This document shows, piece by piece, positions 8,921-18,000 of a DNA stretch of 43,216 nt. Where the stretch lies: positions 1 through 43,216 of the forward strand of contig LRBF01000089.1 in the NCBI GenBank assembly GCA_001580565.1, in the 5' to 3' direction. Origin of the DNA: Caballeronia megalochromosomata (lineage in GTDB: Bacteria; Pseudomonadota; Gammaproteobacteria; Burkholderiales; Burkholderiaceae). The notes beneath the pieces are model-generated. The model was not told the origin of the DNA and ran no database searches. It saw only the letters and a program-made list of their open reading frames with translations. Both the position numbers and the translations under genes were made by a program. Positions within the stretch are counted from its first letter, which is position 1. Every line of letters begins with the position of its first letter.

Positions 8921-9090
8921 ACAGGTCCGTCGGTGCCCGGGGTCGAGCAGACTCAGGGCCTAAGAGGGAACACAGAGAAACTGTGGCTGCCCCCGCAATT
9001 GTACGCAGCGAGTCCGCGCTCCACTGCCACTGGTTTTTACCGGGAAGGCCGGCGCGAATGAAGACCTGCCAGCCAAGAGACCTGCCGACT
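8921..9090 (+). promoter_or_regulatory. Cobalamin riboswitch controlling cobG-cobH-cobI-cobJ
   Basis: The leader contains the conserved cobalamin riboswitch blocks in order: GGTGCCCGG near 8932, GCCCCCGCAA near 8989, GCCACTGG near 9026, GGGAAGGC near 9042 and the B12 box AGCCAAGAGACCTGCC at 9071-9086. Bases 8929-8933 (GTCGG) pair with 9085-9089 (CCGAC) to form the closing helix. Adenosylcobalamin binding would be expected to shut down expression of the downstream operon, probably at translation of cobG, since no T-rich terminator follows. Confidence 0.95.
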
Positions 9091-9167
9091 CAACGCATTC
9101 GCGCGACGCCGACCGGGCGGGGTGTACCGGTTCGCTCATCACGCGCGAAGCCCAACGGGTCACGCTT

Positions 9168-10436
9168 TTGACTTCTTTCGACCGCTCTTCGCCCAACGCC
9201 GCGCCGCGCGCCAGCGCGTGCCCGGGCCTGATGCGCATCGTGCCCGCGCGCGACGGCGGCCTTGCGCGCCTGCGGCTCGCGGGCGGCGTGTTGAGCGCGC
9301 ACGCTGCGCGGGCCGTCGCGCGGGCGGCGCGCGCGTGCGGCTCGGGCGTGATCGAAGTGACCAATCGCGCCAATCTCCAGTTGCGCGGCATCCGCGACGA
9401 CGCCCACGCCACGCTGATCGGCATGGCGCTCGACGCGGGCCTGGGCCCATCGACGGCAGGCGGCGACGACATCCGCAATGTGATGCTGAGCCCGCTCGCG
9501 AGCGACGATACGCGTGCGCTTGCCGCGCAAATCATCGACGCGATGCAGGGCGATTGCGCGCTCCATGCGCTCTCGCCGAAGTTCGCGTTACAACTCGATG
9601 CGGGCGAGCGTCTCGCGATGCTCGATCATCCGCACGATCTGTGGCTCTCGTCGATCGACGGCGGCGCGCGCTTCGCATTCGGCTTCGCGGGGACGATGCA
9701 ACAGCGTCCGCTGGGCGCAATCCATCGCAGCGATACGGCGACGTTCGCGGCGAACGTGATGCGCAGGTTTCTCGCACTGGCCACCTCTGAAGAACATCGT
9801 ATGCGCGATCTGCTTGCGCGTATCGGCACCGCGCGTTTTCTCGCAGAATTCGATTTCGATGCGGACGTTCAGACCTGGCGACGCGAACCCGCCGATGCAT
9901 CGCTGCGCCTCGGCGCGCATGAGGGACCTTATCGCGCGACGTGGTACGCAGGCGCGCAAACGCCGCTCGGACGCCTCGACGCGAACACGCTCGACACACT
10001 CGCCGATATCGCCGACACCCACGCCGAAGGCCGCCTGACGATGACGCCGTGGCAGAGCGTGCTGATACCGGGCATCGCCGCGCATGACGCGCACGACGTG
10101 CTGCAACGCCTTCACGCGCTGGGCCTTGCCACTGACGCGCGCGAACCGCTCGCGCGCGTCATTGCGTGCGCGGGTTCCCAAGGCTGCGCGAAAAGTCACG
10201 CCGACACCAAAGCCGATGCGCATCGCCTCGCTGCGCTGCTGCCCTCGCACGACGAGGGACAAGTGCATCTGAGCGGCTGCGAGCGATCCTGCGCGGCGGC
10301 GCATCCGGTCCCGGTGACGCTCTATGCCGTCGCGCCGGGCCGATACGACTTTCATCGCGACGCACACGCCGTCGCGCGCAATCTGACCATCGAAGAGGCG
10401 GCCGAACGGCTCGCCCGGAGCCATGCCGATGCCTGA
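9168..10436 (+). CDS. cobG: Precorrin-3B synthase CobG
   Basis: CobG is the oxygen-dependent iron-sulfur monooxygenase that hydroxylates precorrin-3A at C-20 and forms the gamma-lactone of precorrin-3B, which sets up ring contraction in the aerobic pathway. The 422-residue protein belongs to the nitrite/sulfite reductase family: two ferredoxin-like halves and a [4Fe-4S] site from Cys334, Cys340, Cys371 and Cys375 (CAGSQGC and SGCERSC). The family opening ACPGLMRIVPARDGG lies at about residues 17-31. The start is taken as TTG at 9168 because no ATG or GTG lies between the riboswitch and that conserved opening. It is the first gene of the riboswitch-controlled plus-strand operon; its end overlaps cobH. 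Confidence 0.94.
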   Translation: MTSFDRSSPNAAPRASACPGLMRIVPARDGGLARLRLAGGVLSAHAARAVARAARACGSGVIEVTNRANLQLRGIRDDAHATLIGMALDAGLGPSTAGGDDIRNVMLSPLASDDTRALAAQIIDAMQGDCALHALSPKFALQLDAGERLAMLDHPHDLWLSSIDGGARFAFGFAGTMQQRPLGAIHRSDTATFAANVMRRFLALATSEEHRMRDLLARIGTARFLAEFDFDADVQTWRREPADASLRLGAHEGPYRATWYAGAQTPLGRLDANTLDTLADIADTHAEGRLTMTPWQSVLIPGIAAHDAHDVLQRLHALGLATDAREPLARVIACAGSQGCAKSHADTKADAHRLAALLPSHDEGQVHLSGCERSCAAAHPVPVTLYAVAPGRYDFHRDAHAVARNLTIEEAAERLARSHADA

Positions 10437-11055
10437 CTACATCCGCGACGGTGCGGAGATTTATCGCCAGTCCTTTGCGACGATCCGCGCCGAAGCCGAC
10501 CTCGCCGCCCTTCCCGCCGATCTGGAAAAGCTCGCGGTGCGCCTGATCCATGCGTGCGGCATGGTCGATATCGTGAGCGATCTGCGCTTCTCTCGCGGCG
10601 CGGGACTCGCCGGCCGACGCGCGCTCGCCGCGGGCGCGCCGATCCTGTGCGATGCGCGCATGGTCGCCGAAGGCATCACACGCGCGCGGCTTCCCGCCGA
10701 TAACCGCGTCATCTGCACATTGAGCGAGCCCTCGATTCCCGAACGCGCCCGCGCGATGGGCAACACGCGCTCGGCCGCCGCGCTCGAACTGTGGCGGCCG
10801 GACCTCGAAGGCGCGATCGTCGCGATCGGCAATGCGCCGACCGCGCTCTTTCATCTGCTCGACATGCTCGATGCCGGCGCACCGAAACCCGCGCTCATCC
10901 TCGGCTTTCCGGTCGGCTTCATCGGCGCGGCGGAATCCAAGGCGATGCTCGCCGCCGATAGCCGGGGCGTGCCCTTCGTCGCCCTGCTCGGCCGCCGCGG
11001 CGGCAGCGCGATGGCCGCGGCAGCGGTGAACGCACTTGCTTCGGAGGCCGAATGA
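10429..11055 (+). CDS. cobH: Precorrin-8X methylmutase CobH
   Basis: CobH moves the methyl group from C-11 to C-12 of precorrin-8X, producing hydrogenobyrinic acid. The 208-residue protein begins [20 protein letters not shown] and carries the catalytic histidine in [10 protein letters not shown] (about residues 38-47), with further conserved [20 protein letters not shown] and [16 protein letters not shown] segments. I chose the ATG at 10429 over the one at 10423 because it places GGAG at a better distance and matches family starts. The gene overlaps the cobG stop by 8 bases and cobI by 4 bases. Confidence 0.95.
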   Translation: MPDYIRDGAEIYRQSFATIRAEADLAALPADLEKLAVRLIHACGMVDIVSDLRFSRGAGLAGRRALAAGAPILCDARMVAEGITRARLPADNRVICTLSEPSIPERARAMGNTRSAAALELWRPDLEGAIVAIGNAPTALFHLLDMLDAGAPKPALILGFPVGFIGAAESKAMLAADSRGVPFVALLGRRGGSAMAAAAVNALASEAE

Positions 11056-11780
11056 ATCGCGGACGTCTCTATGGACTGGGCGTCGGTCCCGGCGATCCGG
11101 AGCTGATCACCCTGAAGGCGCTGCGCCTGCTGAAGGCAGCGCCCGTGGTCGCGTATTTCGTCGCGAAGGGCAAGAAGGGCAACGCGTTCGGCATCATCGA
11201 ATCGCATCTCGACGATACGCAGACGCGCCTGCCGCTCGTCTATCCGGTGACGACCGAGGCGCTCGAGCCGCCGCTCTGCTACGAGACGATCATCAGCGCG
11301 TTCTACGACGAAGCCGCGCTGACGATTTCCGGTCATCTCGAAGCCGGGCGCGATGTCGCGGTGATCTGTGAGGGCGATCCGTTCTTTTACGGCTCGTACA
11401 TGTATCTGCACGACCGGCTCGCCGCGCGCTTCGATGCGCAAGTCGTGCCGGGCGTGTGCTCGATGCTCGGCGGCGTCGCGGTGCTCGGCGTGCCGCTCGT
11501 GTATCGCAATCAGAGTCTCTCGGTCCTGTCGGGCGTATTGCCGGAAGATGATTTGAAGCGCCGTCTCGAAGCGGCCGATGCGGCGGTCATCATGAAGCTC
11601 GGGCGCAACTTCGAGAAAGTTCGGCGCGTGCTCGGCGAACTCGGGCTCGATGAGCGCGCGCTGTATGTCGAGCGCGCAACGATGGCCAATCAGCGCATCG
11701 TGCCGCTCGATGAAGTCGATCCGATGGCGTCGCCGTATTTCTCGCTGCTCGTCGTGCCGGGGAAGAAATGGCGCGCGTGA
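11052..11780 (+). CDS. cobI: Precorrin-2 C(20)-methyltransferase CobI
   Basis: CobI methylates C-20 of precorrin-2 to give precorrin-3A, the substrate of CobG encoded just upstream. The 242-residue protein has the tetrapyrrole methylase signatures: [20 protein letters not shown] at the N-terminus, [18 protein letters not shown] (about residues 101-118) and [16 protein letters not shown] (about 133-148). Its length is normal. The start overlaps the cobH stop by 4 bases (ATGA), and its last 13 bases overlap the start of cobJ, so the whole operon appears translationally coupled. Confidence 0.95.
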   Translation: MNRGRLYGLGVGPGDPELITLKALRLLKAAPVVAYFVAKGKKGNAFGIIESHLDDTQTRLPLVYPVTTEALEPPLCYETIISAFYDEAALTISGHLEAGRDVAVICEGDPFFYGSYMYLHDRLAARFDAQVVPGVCSMLGGVAVLGVPLVYRNQSLSVLSGVLPEDDLKRRLEAADAAVIMKLGRNFEKVRRVLGELGLDERALYVERATMANQRIVPLDEVDPMASPYFSLLVVPGKKWRA

Positions 11781-13420
11781 ACCCTTCGGCGCCGCTCGCG
11801 ATCGTGGTACTCGGTGCAGGCGCGCTCGAGACGGCGCGGCGCATTCAGGCGCACTTTGCGCAATCGCGTGTGCATGCGCTCGCCAGCCGCGTGAACGGCG
11901 AAGTCCCTTATGACGATTTCGGCGCGCACGTGCGCGGCCTGTATGCGTCGGGCACGCCGATCGTCGCGCTGTGCTCGGCGGGCATCGTGATTCGCGCGCT
12001 CGCGTCGTGTCTTGCCGACAAGGGCGGCGAACCGCCCGTGCTCGCCGTCGCACAGGATGGCAGCGCGGTCGTGCCGCTGCTCGGCGGCATGAGCGGCGTG
12101 AACGTGCTCGCGCGCGAGATCGGCGCGGCGTTGAAGGTCGCGCCCGCGATCACCACGAGCGGCGAATTGCGCTTCGGTCAGTGTCTGCTCGCGCCGCCGG
12201 AAGGTTATGCGCTCGCGGATATCGAGCAGGGCAAGCGCTTCGTGTCCGGCTTGCTCGCGGGCGAAACGACACGCATCGAAGGGCACGCGCCCTGGCTCGA
12301 CGATGCCACCCTGCCCCGCTCTGACGATGCACGTCTCGCCGTGCGCATCACGCCGCTCGCCACGCACGATGAAGACAGTCTCGTGATCCATCCGCGTTGC
12401 GTGCTCGCATGGATCGGGCATGACGCTTCCAATGACGACATCGCCGAACGCGTGCGTGCCGCGATGCGCGAGCGTGGACTATCGCCGCTTGCGCTTGCGG
12501 CGTTGACAGTGCCCGCGCGCTTCATGACCTCGCGATCGCTCGAAGAAGCCGCACATGCGCTGGATGTACCACTGCGCTTTTGCGAAGCCGCGCCGTTCGA
12601 TGCCGACGATGCCCACGCCATCGCATTGCACGTCAGCGACGCGCCTGTGGATGCGCAATCGATCGGCCGTGCACGCGGCATGCTGACCGTGATCGGACTC
12701 GGCCCCGGCAGCGCGGAACTGATGACGCCGGCCGCGCGCGCCGCGCTCAGCGCCGCGCAAGACGTGCTCGGCTACGAAACCTACGTGCGCATGGCCGGGC
12801 CGTTTCGCGACGATCAGCGCGTGCACATGACCGACAACCGCGAAGAACTGCAGCGCGCGCGTCACGCGTTCGAACTGGCGAGCGAAGGACGGCGCGTGGT
12901 CGTCGTGTCGTCCGGCGATCCGGGCGTGTTCGCGATGGCGTCGGCGGTGCTCGAAGCGCTCGACGCAGGACACGCGGCGCATCCCGAATGGAGCGCGGTG
13001 AAGCTCGCGATCGTGCCGGGCGTATCGGCATCGCTCGCGACGGCCGCGCGCGCAGGCGCGCCGCTGGGCCACGATTTTTGCGTGCTGTCGCTGTCGGACA
13101 ATTTGAAACCGTGGAGCGTGATCGAGAAGCGCATCGCACATGCGGGCGAAGCGGATTTCGTGATGGCGTTCTATAACCCGCTGTCGAAAGCGCGGCCGTG
13201 GCAGTTCGATCGCGCAATCGAGATCGTGAAGCAATATCGCGATTGGCAGACGCCCGTTGTTCTGGGCAGAGACATCGGGCGTCCGAAGGAAGCGTTGCGC
13301 ATCGTTACGCTCGGCGAGCTGAAAAGCGAACTCGTCGACATGCGCACGATGGTGATCGTCGGTTCATCGACGACGCGTGTCGTGGGGGATTGGGTTTATA
13401 CGCCGCGTTGGTATGAGTAG
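11768..13420 (+). CDS. cobJ: CbiG-like / CobJ fusion: precorrin-3B C(17)-methyltransferase
   Basis: At 550 residues this is about twice the length of plain CobJ. Residues about 306-550 are the CobJ methylase ([51 protein letters not shown]), which methylates C-17 and drives ring contraction of precorrin-3B. Residues about 10-130 resemble the CbiG N-terminal domain ([33 protein letters not shown]), which in the anaerobic pathway helps open the lactone. Residues about 208-292 resemble the CobE/CbiG C-terminal domain but lack its usual GCRRG opening. Similar fusions are known in Pseudomonas. It is the last gene of the cobG operon; its 3' end overlaps the convergent VWA gene by 25 bases. Confidence 0.93.
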   Translation: MARVNPSAPLAIVVLGAGALETARRIQAHFAQSRVHALASRVNGEVPYDDFGAHVRGLYASGTPIVALCSAGIVIRALASCLADKGGEPPVLAVAQDGSAVVPLLGGMSGVNVLAREIGAALKVAPAITTSGELRFGQCLLAPPEGYALADIEQGKRFVSGLLAGETTRIEGHAPWLDDATLPRSDDARLAVRITPLATHDEDSLVIHPRCVLAWIGHDASNDDIAERVRAAMRERGLSPLALAALTVPARFMTSRSLEEAAHALDVPLRFCEAAPFDADDAHAIALHVSDAPVDAQSIGRARGMLTVIGLGPGSAELMTPAARAALSAAQDVLGYETYVRMAGPFRDDQRVHMTDNREELQRARHAFELASEGRRVVVVSSGDPGVFAMASAVLEALDAGHAAHPEWSAVKLAIVPGVSASLATAARAGAPLGHDFCVLSLSDNLKPWSVIEKRIAHAGEADFVMAFYNPLSKARPWQFDRAIEIVKQYRDWQTPVVLGRDIGRPKEALRIVTLGELKSELVDMRTMVIVGSSTTRVVGDWVYTPRWYE

Positions 13421-13983
13421 GCATCGCCTTCGCCCAGCGCATCGGCGGTGATGTATCGTGCGCCCCAGTCGCGGGCGAGTGCCTCGCCGCGTCCGGCTAG
13501 AATCGACCCTTCTTCGAAATCCACGACGACGATCTCATCGGCAGACGCCGGCGCCTGTGGGCGCTCATTCGTGCGCCCATCGGTGAGCACCCACAACCAG
13601 CGGCGCTGCGACGGCCTGTGCCGCGCCGCGCGTTCGAGCACCGTCGCCGCGCTCGACAAGCCGAGCGCGAGCGGCGTGCCGCCCCCGCCGCCGATTGGCG
13701 CCACCCAGCGCTCGTTGAACCAGTGCGCCGCGCCCGGCTGCCGGCGCACTTCAGCACGCCCGCCGCCGAAGCAGACGAGCGCGATCTTCGCCCGTTCGCG
13801 ATACGCCCGATCGAACAACGCAACGAGCATTCCCTTCGCACGCGCAAGCCGCTCGCCCGCGAGCATCGAGCCGGAGCAATCGAGAAGAAAGCAATGCAGC
13901 ACCGCGCCGTCGCCTCGCGTGCGCCGATAGCGCAGATGCCCGGCATCGAGACGCATCGCACGTTTCGCGCGCAACGTCGCCAT
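13396..13983 (-). CDS. VWA-domain protein, ChlD-like subunit of the cobaltochelatase motor
   Basis: This protein carries a von Willebrand A domain with the metal-ion-dependent adhesion motif DCSGSM (about residue 35) and a later VLTDGRTNE (about 133-141), as in the C-terminal part of ChlD/BchD. Following chlI and cobN, it probably acts with ChlI as the ATP-driven partner of CobN, replacing CobS-CobT. From the ATG at 13983 it has 195 residues. The frame stays open upstream into the end of chlI and reads like family sequence just before the ATG (REGEPSTSIDW), yet contains no ATG, GTG or TTG, and the ATG lacks a good ribosome site. The true start is therefore uncertain. Confidence 0.85.
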   Translation of the reverse strand: MATLRAKRAMRLDAGHLRYRRTRGDGAVLHCFLLDCSGSMLAGERLARAKGMLVALFDRAYRERAKIALVCFGGGRAEVRRQPGAAHWFNERWVAPIGGGGGTPLALGLSSAATVLERAARHRPSQRRWLWVLTDGRTNERPQAPASADEIVVVDFEEGSILAGRGEALARDWGARYITADALGEGDAYSYQRGV

Positions 13984-14049
13984 CCAGTCGATGGACGTGC
14001 TTGGTTCCCCCTCGCGCGAAGCGTAGCGGCCTTTCGTGCGCGATTCGTT

Positions 14050-14101
14050 CCATCGAAGGCGATGCCCTGTGTCGAAGGCATCCGCGTCGCGCCTTCGATG
14101 G
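14050..14101. repeat. Inverted repeat between chlI and the VWA gene
   Basis: Twelve bases (CCATCGAAGGCG, 14050-14061) are exactly complementary to 14090-14101, directly after the chlI stop. Inside, GATGCC (14061-14066) can pair with GGCATC (14077-14082), extending the stem past a small bulge. No T tract follows, so it looks more like an RNA-stability or translation-spacing hairpin than a terminator. Confidence 0.7.
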
Positions 14102-14102
14102 T

Positions 14103-15098
14103 TCAGGCTTTTTTTGCGGCGAGCGGCCTCACCTGCTTGATCTTCGCGGTTCCCGCCGGTTCGGGCGGCATGTAGCCCCAGTCCGATTCGGCCGAGCCTG
14201 ACTCGCGCGACGTGGACTCACGCCCGGCCGGCTCACGCGAAGCCGATTCGGTCTCTCGCCGGCGATGCTTCAACACCGCATCGGCGACGCGCTCGACATG
14301 CGTCACGGCCACGTTCGCTGCGCCTTCCAATGCCGCCAGCGCGCGCGCCGCACGCAGCATGACGATATCCGCGCGCAAGCCATCCACATGCGCCTCGATG
14401 CACAGTTCGCTCACGCGGGCATGCACCGCGTCGTCGAAATCGAATGACGGGAGCGCCGCGCGCGCCGCATGAATACGCGCCGCAAGCGCCGCCTGCTCAC
14501 TCTGGTGCCGTGTGCGAAATGCTTCGGGATCCGTATCGAACGCGAGACGTGACTTGACGATGCGTTGCCTCACCTCAGCATCGAAGCAATTGCTCATCTC
14601 CACGGCCAGCCCGAAACGATCGAGCAATTGCGGACGCAACTCGCCCTCTTCCGGATTCATCGTGCCGATCAGCACGAAGCGCGCGTCATGCCGATGCGAA
14701 ATGCCATCGCGCTCAACGATGTTCACGCCGCTCGCCGCGACGTCGAGCAACTGATCGACGAGCGGATTCGGCAGAAGATTCACCTCATCGACATACAGCA
14801 CGCCGAGATGCGCCTTCGCGAGCAGGCCCGGCGAGAACTTCACGCCGCCGTCGCGCAATGCGCTTTGAATGTCCAGCGTACCGATCAACTGTTCCTCGCT
14901 CGCGCCGAGCGGCAAGGTCACGAGCTTGCCCTCGGGCAACAGCTCCGCGAGTGCGCGCGCCGCCGTGGATTTCGCGGTGCCGCGCGGACCGCTGACGAGC
15001 ACGCCGCCGATCGACGGGTCGACTGCCGCAAGCAAAAGCGCTTGCTGCAAGGGGCCTTGCGCGACGAGCGCGGTAAAGGGAAAAGTGAGCGGGTTCAA
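14103..15098 (-). CDS. chlI: Magnesium-chelatase-type AAA+ ATPase ChlI, cobaltochelatase partner
   Basis: ChlI-type ATPases power metal insertion by CobN/ChlH-type subunits. The 331-residue protein has a Walker A (GPRGTAKS, about residues 37-44), a Walker B (VLYVDEVNLLP, about 97-107), a sensor segment (FVLIGTMNPEEGELRPQLLDRFG, quoted in part: LIGTMNPEEGELRP) and a C-terminal lid followed by a repetitive Arg/Glu/Ser tail. I chose a TTG start at 15098: it overlaps the cobN stop as TTGA, has GAGGG nine bases upstream, and places the family opening NPLTFPFTALVAQ at the N-terminus. A GTG at 15119 is an alternative. Since no cobS or cobT is present, this and the VWA protein should serve CobN. Confidence 0.93.
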   Translation of the reverse strand: MNPLTFPFTALVAQGPLQQALLLAAVDPSIGGVLVSGPRGTAKSTAARALAELLPEGKLVTLPLGASEEQLIGTLDIQSALRDGGVKFSPGLLAKAHLGVLYVDEVNLLPNPLVDQLLDVAASGVNIVERDGISHRHDARFVLIGTMNPEEGELRPQLLDRFGLAVEMSNCFDAEVRQRIVKSRLAFDTDPEAFRTRHQSEQAALAARIHAARAALPSFDFDDAVHARVSELCIEAHVDGLRADIVMLRAARALAALEGAANVAVTHVERVADAVLKHRRRETESASREPAGRESTSRESGSAESDWGYMPPEPAGTAKIKQVRPLAAKKA

Positions 15099-18000
15099 TT
15101 CTGTCGGCCCTCGATGCACTGTTCGACATCGAGCAGATGCCGTTCGACCTGCTCGCGATAGCCAGCGGGTTCCTGCCATAAACCGCGCTGCATCGCTTCG
15201 AGCAGTCGCTCGCAGATCGATTGCAGCGCGTGCGGATTGTGTTGCGTGATGAACTCGCGCGTGTCGGCGTCGTTCACGTATGCATCGGTGACGAGCGCGT
15301 ATTGATGATCCGACACGACACGCGCGGTGGCGTCATAGCCGAAAAGATAATCGACGGTGGCGGCGAGTTCGGACGCGCCCTTGTAGCCGTGCCGCTTCAC
15401 GCCATCGATCCACTTCGGATTGACGACGCGAGAGCGCACCACGCGCGCGATCTCTTCGTTCAATGTACGCACGCGCGGCGCGGCGGGATTGCTGTGATCC
15501 GCGTTATACGCCTGCGGCTGCACGCCCGACAGATAACGCACGGCCGCGACCATGCCGCCCTGAAACTGATGATAGTCGTTGGAATCGAGCAGATCGTGTT
15601 CGCGGTTGTCCTGGTTCTGCAGCACGACGTCGAGCGTCGAAAGCCGCGTGCCGAAGCTCGCGCGCGCTTCGACGCCATCGCCCGTTTGCGAGTACGCGTA
15701 ACCGCCCGTGCTTTGATAGGCGGCGGAAAGGTCCGCATCGGACTGCCATTGTCTTGCGTCGATCAGTTCCTGCAAACCCGCGCCATAGGCGCCCGGCTTC
15801 GTGCTGAACACGCGCCAGCCCGCGCGCTGCCGCGCCTCCTTCGCTTCGACGCCGCGCGCGATCAGTTCGTCGCGTTCGCGCAGCACGCGCGCGCGGATCG
15901 GGTTGATGTCGGCAGGCTCGTCGTCGAGTTCGGCGACGGCCTGAACGGCCGCATCGAAGAGATGGATGAGGTTCGCAAACGCATCGCGGAAAAAACCCGA
16001 TACGCGCAACGTCACGTCGATGCGCGGCCGGTTGAAGATGGATATCGGCAGAATTTCGAAGTCGGTCACGCGATGGCTCCCGGCCGCCCACTTCGGGCGC
16101 ACGCCGATCAGGGCAAACGCCTGCGCGATATCATCGCCGCCGGTGCGCATCGTCGCCGTGCCCCACACGGACAGGCCGATCGCGCGCGGAAAGTCACCAT
16201 GATCCTGCACATGGCGTTCGACCAGCGCGTTCGCCGACTTGAGCCCGAGCGACCAGGCCGCCTGCGTCGGCAAGGCGCGCGTATCGACGGAATAGAAGTT
16301 GCGTCCCGTGGGCAGCACGTCGGGCCTGCCGCGCGATGGCGAACCGCTCGGACCCGGCGGCACGAACCGCCCTTCGAGGCCGCGCCTGAGTTGCAAAAGC
16401 TCTTGCGGGCCGCATGCATCCAGGCGTGCGAGCACGTCGCCGCGCAAACGTTCGAGCACGAGCGATGCACGCGGACCGGGCGCGGCGGCAGCATCGTCCG
16501 ACAATAGCTGCATGGCTAACAATTCGAGGCGCTCGCGTGTATCGCCCTGATGACGCCACGGCGCATCGCTGAGCGCGACGAGCGGTCGTGGACGCGGCCC
16601 GCTCCACGGCGCGGCCCAGTCGGCATCGAGCGGATCGAAATCGGCGGGCAGTTGCAGATCGCGCGCGATCGCCGTGATGAGACTCGCGTTCGCGCCCTGC
16701 CCGTCGCCGACCGGAAAGCGGCCCAGCGCGAGCAGCGTGTCGCGGCGTTGTACGCCCTGTGGCGACATGCCGAACACGTGCAGGCCATCGCGAATCTGCG
16801 CTTCCTTGAGTTCGCAAAGGTAGGCATCGGCGCGCGTGAGCAAGGTGTCTTCACCCACCACGTCGCGTGGCGCATCGAGCCCGAGTTCTTCGTGCAACCT
16901 GTTCTCGACGATGTTCGCGAGAATCGACTTGCGCAACAGCTTCGCACGGCGCGCATCGACCATCAGCGCTTCGTAGTATTCGTCGACCTGACGCTCCAGA
17001 TCCTGCAACGGCCCGTAGTTCTCCGCGCGCGTGAGCGGCGGCATCAGATGATCGATGATCACGGCCTGCGCGCGGCGCTTCGCCTGGCTGCCTTCGCCCG
17101 GATCGTTCACGATGAACGGATAGAGATGCGGCATCGGCCCGAGAATCGCATCGGGCCAGCATGACGCCGACAACGCGACGCTCTTGCCCGGCAGCCATTC
17201 GAGATTGCCGTGCTTGCCGACATGCACGATCGCATCCATCTGAAAGCGCAGACGCAACCAGACATAGAACGCGAGATACGAATGCGGTGGAACGAGTTCG
17301 GCATCGTGATAGCTGGCGTAATCGTTGCGCTCGCGCGAACGCGAAGGCTGAATGCCGACAAAGACTTCGCCGCAACGATAGCCCGCGATCATGAAGCGGC
17401 CGCGTCTCACGGTGGGATCGTCTTCGGGCGCGCCCCAGGTCTTTTCCAGTGCGGCGCGCGCATCGGCGGGCAGCGTGCGGTACGCATCGAGATATTCATC
17501 GAGCGCCAGACTCTGCAGCGCGGGACGCAGGTCGCGCACGATGGGATCGTTGGTCACGCCTGCGGTCAGCGCGGCGATAAGCGCATCGCCGTTCGCGGGT
17601 ATGTCGCCCACGCGATAGCCTTCGCGCGCGAGCATCGACAGAATGCCGACGGCCGATGCGGGCGTATCGAGTCCCACGCCATTGCCGATGCGCCCTTCGC
17701 TGGCCGGATAGTTCGCAAGCACGAGCGCGATGCGCTTGTGCGCATTCGGCGTATGACGCAGCTTGCACCAGCGGCGGCTCAATTCAGCGACGAAACGCAC
17801 GCGCTCCGCATCGGCCTGATAGCGCACCACGTCCACCTGCGTGTGCTTGCAGTAATACGCGAGGCCCTTGAAACTGATCGCCCGCGTGATGATGCGGCCA
17901 TCGACTTCGGGCAGCGCGACATGCATCGCGACATCGCGCGAGTTGAGGCCATGATTGTCCTTTTGCCAGTCGTCGCGATTGCCGCCGCTCAGAATGACTT

